DNA of 64,000 nucleotides from Siphonodentalium dalli (Eukaryota; Mollusca; Scaphopoda; Gadilida; Siphonodentaliidae). A program made the translations under genes and the position numbers. The number at the start of each line of letters is the position of its first letter. The stretch's first letter is position 1. The notes beneath the pieces were generated by a model. It searched no databases. It saw only the letters and a program-made list of their open reading frames with translations, and was not told the DNA's origin. The stretch is taken from positions 496,001 to 560,000 of the forward strand of contig CP136061.1 of NCBI GenBank assembly GCA_032622095.1, written 5' to 3'. This document shows positions 58,501 to 64,000 of the stretch, one piece after another.

Positions 58501-61500
58501 CAGACCACATCTCTGATCCGATCATCACCAAACTTCATATGGATCATCGGGGCGACCTCTGGATGGGAACGAGTCATCACCAAACTTCATATTCACCATT
58601 GGGGTGGCCCGTAGTTGGGCACGAATCATTTTGTGGTAATTCGGCCAAAAAACATGGCCACTGGTGGCCATCTTGGATTTCAAAATTGAATCCATTGGCG
58701 CGGGCTACAGGCCGTACTGTTTGGAACGAGTCATTTTGGGGTCATTCGGCAAAAAAACATGGCCACCGGTGGCCATTTTAGAATTTACTCTTTGCATCAC
58801 TAAATCCTTTGGCACACCCTACAGGTCATATCCCTGATCCGATCCGATGTCATGAATGTTGATATTGACGTGTAGATGGGAACGACTCATTTTGGGGGTT
58901 ATTCAGCCAAAAACAATAAACATGGCCACTGGCAGCCATCTTGGATTTCAAAATTGAATCCGTTGACACAGGCTTCAGGCCGTACTGTTTATCTGATCTT
59001 CATAAACATTATCATTGATGTTGACATTGCTAAAACACATGGCCGCCAGAGGCCATCTTGCATTTTACTCTTAGGATCACTAAATCCTTTGACACACCCT
59101 ACAAACCATATCCCTGATCTGATCATCACCAAACTTCATATTGACTATTGGGGTGACCTAAATGGGAACGCGTCATTTTGGGGTCATTCGGCAAAAAAAT
59201 ATGACCGCCAATGGCCAGTTTGATTTTTAGTCGAGTTTTTGAAATTTCAAAAACTCAACTTATGGTTTGACGAGGGACGGTTGGCGGGCGGGCGGGCTGG
59301 CGGCAGGCGGATGGGCGGCGGGCGGACCTAAAGAATGCCTTATAATTTTGACATTTGTGAACGGATTCAAATTTTTGGTATGGCAGTTGCTCCCAATGAC
59401 TATTTACTGCCTGTAGAAAATGGGTCACGTCCGAACTTTTTTACAAGAGTTATCCATCTTAGATGGTTTTTAGTTAAGTTTTTCACCGTTAGCGCGATAA
59501 CTCACGCAAATATTAACCAATTTCAACAATATTTGGTATATGAGACTCTTGCAACAATATCTCGGACGAGTTTGAAAACCAGGTTTGTCCGAATTATTTT
59601 TCCGGAGTTATGGGTCTTAGTTTGTCTATTTTTAGCAATTTTATCACCGTTAGAGCGATAACTTGATGAAATATTAACCGATTTCATCAATATTTGGTAT
59701 ATGAGTCTCCTGCAACAATATCTCGGACGAGTTCGAAAACCAGGTTTGTCTGAATTTTTTTCCCGGAGTTATGGCTCTCAGTTTGTCTATTTTTAGCAAT
59801 TTTATCAGCGTTAGCGCGATAACTCGATGAGATATTAACCGATTTCAACAATATTTGGTATATGAGTCTCCTGCAACAATATCCCGGAAGAGTTCGAAAA
59901 CCAGGTTTGTCCGAATTTTTTTTCGCAGAGTTATGCGTCTTAGTTTGTCTATTTTTAGCAATGTTATCACCGTTAGCGCGATAACTCAATGAAATATTAA
60001 CCGATTTAAACAATATTTGGTATATGAGTCTATTGCAACAATATCTTGGACGAGTTCGAAAACTTGGTTTTTCCGAAAAAATTTCCGGAGTTATGGGTCT
60101 TAATTTGTCTATTTTAATCACAATTTTATCACCGTTAGTGCGATAACTCAATGAAATATTAACGGATTCAATTGATATTTGGTATATAGGTCTATTGCAA
60201 TAATATACCACCTGGGGGTTGTGCACCTTATTGGCAGAAGTTTGGTTCGACTGCCAAAAAACTCGACAAAAGCATCTTATATGCGTACCCCTTGTTACTC
60301 TTTGTTGACTAAATATTTCTACAAAATCCATTAGCATGGGTGGCAGGCTCATCTGTTTGGTTGATCTTCATGAAATTTGTCATGGATGTTGACATTGACA
60401 TGTACATGTAGATGGGAATAAGTCATTTTGAGGTAATTCAGACCACATCTCTGATCCGATCATCACCAAACTTCATATGGATCATCGGGGCGACCTCTGG
60501 ATGGGAACGAGTCATCACCAAACTTCATATTCACCATTGGGGTGGCCCGTAGTTGGGCACGAATCATTTTGTGGTAATTCGGCCAAAAAACATGGCCACT
60601 GGTGGCCATCTTGGATTTCAAAATTGAATCCATTGGCGCGGGCTACAGGCCGTACTGTTTGGAACGAGTCATTTTGGGGTCATTCGGCAAAAAAACATGG
60701 CCACCGGTGGCCATTTTAGAATTTACTCTTTGCATCACTAAATTCTTTGCCACATCCTACTGACCACATCCTTGATCCGATCATCACCAAACTTTATATG
60801 GATCATCAGGGTCACATCTCTATGAGAACGAGTCATTTTGGGGTAATTCGGCAAAAAAACATGGCTGCTGGCAGCCATATTGAATTTCAAAATTGAATCT
60901 ATTAGCACGGGCTACAGCCATTTCTACTTCCACCAATATTTATTTTTTGGTGTCTCTTCACATTTACATCTTGTCTTACTTAGACATGTCAATTAGCACC
61001 TTTCCTAATTCCTCCATTTACTGTCAACCATTAAATTATTCCCCTAACTAAGTTGAGCTACAGTGTCATTGACACTTTCATTTTGAATTTACACTCAATT
61101 TTTGTTGCCAGGTGATAACTTTAGTAGTGTTGGAATTACCTTTTGGTATATATTGTGATGCTCTTGTTCATTCTAGAGTTATTCTTCTTTGTTCATCTGG
61201 AAATTTATTTTTTTCCTCTGTCCACGATCATGTGTGATCCATAGTATATCTGATCGATGACATTTGGTAAATATGTTGGCCATTTTAGATTTTATATCAT
61301 TTAGATTATAAAGGTATTATATAACATGTTTGAGCTGAAAAGTGCAATTATTTGGGAGTTTTATGCCAAGTTATTATATACAGTAATGCCCTAAGTAACA
61401 TAAAAATTCTTGAATACTGAATACCTTTATGTTGATGTGCTGCTTGTTTGTTGAAGGTAAAGATTGAATAAGCAAAATATTGCAAGATTAATTCATGGAT

Positions 61501-61735
61501 TAGGTTTGAGACACAGCGAGCATCTGAGATATGTACTATAATTTCAGCTTTCTGATCGTTCAGCCAATGCATGTGAGTTAACTCCACATGAGAAATTTTA
61601 TGTCCATTTCAGGCTTCGATGGAGACTGTTCAGGTTCCAATACCTGCGATTCACCCTTCGCATGTGATTCAGCAATTAAATGTAAATGTCCTGTTTCAAC
61701 CACATATTGGGATGGGACTAATTGTGATAGCACAA
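49475..61735 (+). CDS. Secreted protein with EGF-like module, 5' part of gene (three exons)
   Basis: Coding exons 49475-49507, 56189-56228 and 61613-61735 join in frame (phase 0, then phase 1) to give 65 residues plus one base. The N-terminus MKSILLIAIIS + VTCSVLTNSVHAVG is a strong signal peptide: one Lys, a long hydrophobic core, and a likely cleavage after Ala in SVHA. The mature part starts with a six-cysteine EGF-like module, C-x5-C-x5-C-x5-C-x-C-x11-C, with a YWDGTNC end. The start has a CACCATG context. The exon leaves in phase 1, so more modules should follow beyond 64000. The protein would be secreted, or extracellular if a membrane anchor follows. Orthology is unknown; molluscs have many such EGF-rich proteins. 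Confidence 0.75.
49554..49672. mobile_element. Truncated MITE of the CCCTTTCTA family with internal foldback
   Basis: It begins TTAA-CCCTTTCTAAATTC and carries ATTGATGAGTAGTT(AT)CCCTTAGGAAATG and an inverted pair, GTTCAGATAATAAG/CTTATTATCTGAAC. The matching complete element is at 55890-56124. The right end is not found, so this copy is truncated or rearranged. It starts 47 bp after exon 1. Confidence 0.6.
50017..50076 (+). CDS. Candidate in-frame cassette exon
   Basis: Preceded by TTTTGTCAACATATTTCACAG and followed by CAA/GTAAAT. It is 60 bp, phase 0 to 0, and encodes HTTLATDNACQLPANHVKQQ. Inclusion keeps the frame, but would replace the second half of the signal peptide with HTTLA, after which cleavage before TDNAC is also plausible. 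It could be a constitutive, alternative or chance exon. Confidence 0.35.
50577..50750. mobile_element. Foldback MITE, 174 bp
   Basis: The two halves are imperfect inverted copies over about 80 bp each: TGGATTA...AATAACTCTTGTTTTGATTAAGG on the left pairs with CCTTAATCAAAACAAAGAGTTATT...TAATCCA on the right. A centre of about 10 bp separates them. No certain target duplication. Confidence 0.75.
50751..52330. other. Intron 1 sequence, nothing recognised
   Basis: AT-rich DNA without a long frame, repeat family or RNA gene that I can identify. Short minus-strand frames at 51280-51477 and 51877-52110 show no domain. Confidence 0.45.
52331..53029 (-). repeat. 54-bp minisatellite, 13 copies (left part)
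   Basis: The unit contains GTGTTCCGATACTAACTCAT, CGGTTTTATTCAATACATTA and TTCCAGTGGAGAGA. Copies at the left edge are diverged and the central nine nearly identical, the usual pattern of an array expanding in its middle. Because 54 is a multiple of three, a 225-residue frame stays open on the minus strand (18-residue unit NKTDELVSEHSLHWNNVL); there is no start context, domain or splice support for translation. The array stops abruptly at TTTTATT/AGCTCACC. Confidence 0.93.
53030..53760 (+). mobile_element. Hairpin-led element 1 with (TCCG)n and ~156-bp modules
   Basis: It starts AGCTCACCTGAGAC-GAA-GTCTCCGGTGGAGCT, an imperfect stem-loop. A (TCCG)n tract follows (53080-53140). Then three ~156-bp modules (starts near 53181, 53337 and 53493) contain TTCATATTTGGTGTGGATGT, CAGATTTGTTCAAATG(A/G)GGTCAC and GGCCATAACTC. 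A poly-C tract at 53637-53647 lies in the tail. No coding sequence. The architecture (end hairpin, simple repeat, ~160-bp tandem core) resembles the tandem-core non-autonomous elements reported from bivalves. Confidence 0.7.
53760..54590. repeat. Two diverged direct copies of a ~245-bp repeat
   Basis: 54005-54250 and 54325-54590 share a hairpin-family end (AGAGAATRCACTGG), AAGGAAATATTGTTAGGC, a CATCCAA(A)TAAATCACA block, TGCAGGGATGTCCCCA, CAGATTTGTTCA(A/T)TGAGATGTAAT and AATGAATATAAAATA in order. The first part, AAGGTTAAGGAAATATTGTTAGGC, is the reverse complement of the spacer in the hairpin arrays at 46602 and 48079. Confidence 0.7.
54889..55560 (+). mobile_element. Hairpin-led element 2
   Basis: It starts GGCTCACCTGAGACAAAGTCTCTGGTGGAGCTATAGTCATCACTCCTCGTC, a close relative of the element at 53030 without the (TCCG)n expansion. 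Modules with TTCATAGTTGGTGTGGATAT and CAGATTTGTTCAAATGAGGT follow. An 11-bp poly-G tract (54855-54865) lies 24 bp upstream. No coding sequence. Confidence 0.65.
55755..55862 (-). repeat. 54-bp minisatellite, two copies (right part)
   Basis: It restarts in the middle of the unit with CAATACATTATTCCAG, exactly where the left array stopped (TTTTATT at 53029). It ends in a diverged copy, as array edges do. The two parts read as one 15-copy array split by a 2.7-kb insertion. Confidence 0.88.
55890..56124. mobile_element. TTAA-type MITE, 235 bp
   Basis: The left end is CTCTTTCTATACTAAAT; the right end is the reverse complement of CCCTTTCTATACTAAAT. The right flank is TTAA (56125-56128), the left CTAA (decayed). 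It includes ATTGATGAGTAGTTCCCTTAGGAAATG, shared with the truncated copy at 49554. It ends 64 bp before exon 2. Confidence 0.78.
56189..56228 (+). CDS. Exon 2: end of signal peptide
   Basis: The acceptor has a strong pyrimidine tract (CTCCTTTCCTTTTATGTTCACAG before 56189) and the donor is GTAG/GTAAGT. The 40 bp encode VTCSVLTNSVHAV plus the first base of Gly (phase 1). Joined to exon 1 it completes a canonical signal peptide. Confidence 0.72.
56229..58120. other. First part of intron 2: short hairpins and one ~118-bp direct repeat
   Basis: A 73-codon frame at 56406-56627 has no known domain. It overlaps an 8-bp perfect hairpin (TCCACAGC...GCTGTGGA, 56584-56617). A GTGGTA/TACCAC hairpin is near 57125. 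57664-57730 and 57782-57856 are diverged direct copies sharing AATTAAGC(T/A)GTGTATC and GTCAGGATTATCTCA. I see no gene here. Confidence 0.45.
58130..59225 (+). repeat. Repeat cluster with ATGGCC...GGCCAT palindromes
   Basis: The block AAAACATGGCC(G/A)C(T/C)GGTGGCCATCTTGGATTT occurs near 58436, 58650, 58757, 58921, 59040 and 59202. Around it are GGGAACGAGTCATTTTGGGG, CACTAAATCCTTTG(A/G)CAC and GATC(C/T)GATCATCACCAAACTT. Spacing is irregular. CAAGTCCGAATTTGGG and TTTCACCAGAGTTA at 58291-58335 tie it to the GAGTTATGGCCC family. Confidence 0.75.
58501..58805 (+). repeat. 305-bp segment, identical to 60439-60743
   Basis: Starts CAGACCACATCTCTGATCCG and ends CTTTGCATCACTAAAT; I find no difference from 60439-60743 by eye over 305 bp, 1938 bp apart. 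Identity stops sharply on both sides. Confidence 0.9.
59230..60267 (+). mobile_element. Hairpin-led element 3 with five ~161-bp tandem modules
   Basis: It starts GTCGAGTTTTT (59230) and ends AAAAAACTCGAC (60267), so the ends are inverted. The start contains a perfect 24-bp palindrome, GAGTTTTTGAAATTTCAAAAACTC split around 59244. A GGCGGGCGGG tract (59283-59327) follows. Then five modules of ~161 bp each carry CACCGTTAGCGCGATAACTC (near 59488, 59647, 59809, 59969 and 60131), ATATTTGGTATATGAGTC and GGAGTTATGGGTCTTAG. No transposase is encoded. The minus-strand open frame through the modules follows the repeat and is not a gene. Confidence 0.8.
60439..60743 (+). repeat. 305-bp segment, identical to 58501-58805
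   Basis: Second copy. It lies on the far side of the hairpin-led element at 59230-60267. Recent gene conversion or duplication is implied by the identity, because the neighbouring members of the family are diverged. Confidence 0.9.
60744..61612. other. End of intron 2: repeat remnants, then AT-rich sequence
   Basis: To about 60920 the ATGGC-palindrome repeat continues. Near 61150, GATGCTCTTGTTCATTCTAG belongs to a dispersed repeat and recurs at 62259. A solitary CAGTAATGCCCTAA (61381) matches the end of the TA-type MITE at 41730. The last 30 bp are the pyrimidine-rich acceptor of exon 3. Confidence 0.5.
61613..61735 (+). CDS. Exon 3: EGF-like module, phase 1-1
   Basis: Acceptor TTTTATGTCCATTTCAG and donor CAA/GTGAGT enclose 123 bp, exactly 41 codons, in phase 1 at both ends. 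That is the usual form of a shuffled extracellular module exon. The product has six cysteines (FDGDC, NTC, FAC, KCKC, TNC) in EGF-like spacing and a WDGTNC terminal loop. This is the most gene-like segment in the window. Confidence 0.82.
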
Positions 61736-61962
61736 GTGAGTATATATATTTATTACATTCCTATGTGTGAATTACCTGATTTCTCGAGTGTCTAAGCCCT
61801 GCCCTCTGCATATCTATTTACATCTATGTTCATGTCACTTTAACTAACATGTGCAGATGACTGACAGGTCTCAGCCCTGCCCTCTGCATAACTATTTACG
61901 TCTATGTTTACATCGCACTCGTGTTTTCAAATATCATCTGCATTTCGTAAAAAAAAAAAAAA

Positions 61963-62326
61963 TGTCTTGACAACGATGATTTAGCAAGATATCTGATCTT
62001 ATCGGAGTTTGACGACCTACCTTCACCGGATTCACCTGTCATGCAGTTTATCAGCACATCGGGTATCGAAAACATCCAAGCCTTGGTGACTACTTCTACT
62101 ATGAATACTATTACTAGCCTACCATCAGCACTGACACAAGTTGGAACTTCACGATAGTACAGATAACAATGACCCAATAACTGTGACTGCAGTTAATAGT
62201 AGTTTTGGACAGATTTCACAGAATTATGTGGACAAATTTATTAATGATTGCGATGCTCTTGTTCATTCTAGAGTTATTTATTTATTAATGATCAGGAATA
62301 TGCAAGAAAAAAAATATAGAAAGTGA
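61963..62326 (+). pseudogene. Possible broken coding remnant, family unknown
   Basis: Right after a 14-bp A run, one frame is open for 64 codons (LDNDDLARYLILSEFDDLPS and onward, ending at a TAG at 62155). A second frame, overlapping from 62141, continues to 62326 with protein-like composition (VNSSFGQISQNYVDKFINDC). A frameshift between them would explain the pair. No start codon, splice sites or known domain are seen. The 3' part contains the repeated GATGCTCTTGTTCATTCTAG block, so a transposon origin is likely. Confidence 0.3.
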
Positions 62327-62435
62327 CATGAGATTGTTCCTGATATTCTGCTCAGAACAGGGGGTGACTGATGTCCCTATAAAGGATGAACCAGGCCGGC
62401 TGGATCTTCAGTATGGATATTTTTTGGCGGTTGTT

Positions 62436-62703
62436 AAGAAAGCGAATGGGGATGATTATGAGCGGATACGATTATGGTAAGAAAGCGAATGGGGACGATT
62501 ATGAGCCGGGTACGATTAGGGTAAGAAAGCTAAAATAGGGATGATTATGAGCCGGGTACGATGTGGGTAAGAATGTGAATGGGGACGATTATGAGCCGGG
62601 CATAATTAGGGTAAGAAAGCGAATGGGGACAATTATGAGCCGGGCCTAATTAGGGTAAGAAAGCGAATCGGGACAATTATGAGCTGAGTACGATTAGGCA
62701 GGG
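62436..62703 (+). repeat. Minisatellite, six ~44-bp copies
   Basis: The unit is AAGAAAGCGAATGGGGACGA followed by TTATGAGCCGGGTACGATTAGGGT. Six copies with substitutions; the third is 2 bp longer. A GGTAAGAAAG junction in each unit looks like a splice donor but is repeated and not linked to an open exon. Confidence 0.92.
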
Positions 62704-63554
62704 TTTACGCCAAGGGGAAATTAATGAGTCCGTATTGGGGAAACACATAACGTGACGGGACGACCATGGTTCTTCCTGTCGGGCGAAAATTTTGTTATTT
62801 GACACTGAAAAGTAGCCATTTCCTTGCACCTGAGTGTCCCATAAAGCAATCCAAAGCTACGTATATTACGCAAGTCGATCATTTTCCGTGGGTGCATTAA
62901 TTATGTTGATGGTATCCAAATAATTAATCATGTAATTACGCACGTAAGACTGCCTTCTGATTGAATACTATATCAAGCTACAAGTTACAGTGTTTAAAAA
63001 TTTATAACTTACAATAAGATTCCGTATAATGAAACTAAACACTAAAAAGCATCTATGCATTGTCCAATACTACCTAGCTGGGAGAATTAAGTATTTCCTA
63101 AAATTTCAAGTAGCTTCCGTGAAAATGAAACTGATATATTCCATGTATTCTGTCAATCGTAAAACTATTTGTGCACTGTGACGTCATATATACTGCAGGG
63201 TTTGTCTGCAGGAGATATTTATAGCGGCGAAATACGAATGGTAGCCAAATCTTTCAAACTCGGAACGCATAGCTTGTCAATAGTCTGTATTAGTCCAACA
63301 ACTGACGACCGCTGCTATAGAGTTTTAGCCAACGTGTTATAAAATATAATTGAGTTTTGGCGGGAAATGGGAACATGTGCGCCGTTGTTTGTGTTTGGGG
63401 ACCCAGGCGGGACAACGAAACTATTATTGACTGTACTTTGACTTGATCTCCATATTGGGGGGGGGGGGCATGGTTTTTGTGTTTATCCTCCATGCATGTA
63501 ATATGGGTCAAATGAATGATTAGGTCACTATGATTTGGGACAGGTTCCGTATTA
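62704..63554. other. Spacer, nothing recognised; poly-G tract at 63457
   Basis: No exon with good splice sites and cysteine-rich frame was found here, so the next exon of the EGF-module gene lies outside the window or was missed. Twelve G lie at 63457-63468. Confidence 0.4.
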
Positions 63555-63768
63555 TAACAGTACGATAGCACGGGATCTCTTGGTAGGAGTACCGGGGCCG
63601 CCTGTTGGCGTATGTTGATCCCTACTCTGCCTAACTCAGCAATTCGGCATTCTTTGATCAAATTATGTAATCGTACGATAGCACGGGATCTCCGAGCGTG
63701 AGTAGTTTCAACCACAGAAATCCCGTGCAAAATAATATCCGTACTCAGCAGTCCGACATTCTTTGATG
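63555..63768 (+). repeat. ~110-bp direct repeat, two copies
   Basis: 63561-63660 and 63674-63768 share TACGATAGCACGGGATCTC and CTCAGCA(A/G)T(T/C)CGRCATTCTTTGAT in order. A minus-strand 146-codon frame crosses it and has no domain. Confidence 0.7.
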
Positions 63769-64000
63769 TTACCGCGACATTTATTACGCTGTATATAACG
63801 TCGTTATTTCAATGCACACCAAACATTACGTTGTAGTTTTGGCGCTTTGATTTCAATTGACCCGCTTTTTCACCAGTATTCTGTTTAACCCCCCCAACTC
63901 CCGTTGCAGCTGGATTTTTGATGACATATTGCTACTGACTTTTGGTACATGTATGAATCAAACAGATCATCTGCGAGGGGAATGGGTCCGTGGGACGGAC
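63769..64000. other. Window end, nothing recognised
   Basis: A CCGTTGCAG near 63901-63909 resembles a splice acceptor, but no cysteine-rich or otherwise convincing exon follows it within the window. Confidence 0.35.

Noticed and set aside
59687-60352. A 221-residue minus-strand frame.
   Set aside because: It follows the ~161-bp tandem modules of a non-coding element and has no domain.
62436-62703. GGTAAGAAAG sites that resemble splice donors downstream of the EGF exon.
   Set aside because: They are part of a 44-bp minisatellite unit and no acceptor-bounded exon precedes them.
63290-63730. A 146-residue minus-strand frame.
   Set aside because: Composition is unlike a folded protein, it crosses a poly-C tract and a direct repeat, and no splice or start context supports it.

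Overview
The window is animal nuclear DNA, most likely from a mollusc and probably a bivalve. Long open frames are absent. The one convincing gene has short exons with good GT-AG sites and introns of 5-7 kb. The rest is packed with transposon families that are familiar from, or at least consistent with, bivalve genomes: hAT elements with CAGGGTTCGCGCTG ends, a short Helitron, foldback MITEs, hairpin-led elements holding ~156-161 bp tandem modules, and scattered GAGTTATGGCCC repeats. The species call is inference from sequence style, not from a search.

Region 1 (1-30469) is a nearly perfect tandem array of a 1353-bp unit; its left end lies outside the window. Each unit is a ~900-bp AT-rich core plus a 451-bp MITE with 18-bp inverted ends (GGTTACACTG...) and a TA target duplication. 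Two of the 23 cores (junctions at 13334 and 18293) lack the MITE and show the exact unoccupied TA. Both of these cores carry a private base variant, so they descend from one MITE-free core copied by a 4959-bp higher-order duplication. The array stops at the exact right end of its last MITE (30469).

Region 2 (30470-49320) holds no gene I can name. It is a mosaic of CTTAAG palindrome clusters, poly-G tracts of 9-24 bp, a 3.3-kb segment bounded by perfect 40-bp inverted repeats, a 385-bp Helitron, two hAT elements with perfect 8-bp target duplications (one nested inside a 167-bp TA-type MITE), a 205-bp hAT-type foldback, several minisatellites, and a 1.47-kb tandem duplication. That duplication contains TTAA-type MITEs and arrays of ~97-bp hairpin units.

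Region 3 (49321-64000) carries the 5' part of a plus-strand gene for a secreted protein with an EGF-like module. Exon 1 (49475-49507) and exon 2 (56189-56228) together encode a signal peptide. Exon 3 (61613-61735) is a phase 1-1, six-cysteine EGF-like module. A possible in-frame cassette exon lies at 50017-50076. The gene continues past the window. Intron 1 contains a 54-bp minisatellite split by a ~2.7-kb insertion; intron 2 contains a hairpin-led element flanked by an identical 305-bp duplication.

Apart from this gene, two weak coding remnants (34227-34350 and 61963-62326) are noted with low confidence. No tRNA, rRNA or CRISPR locus was recognised by eye.
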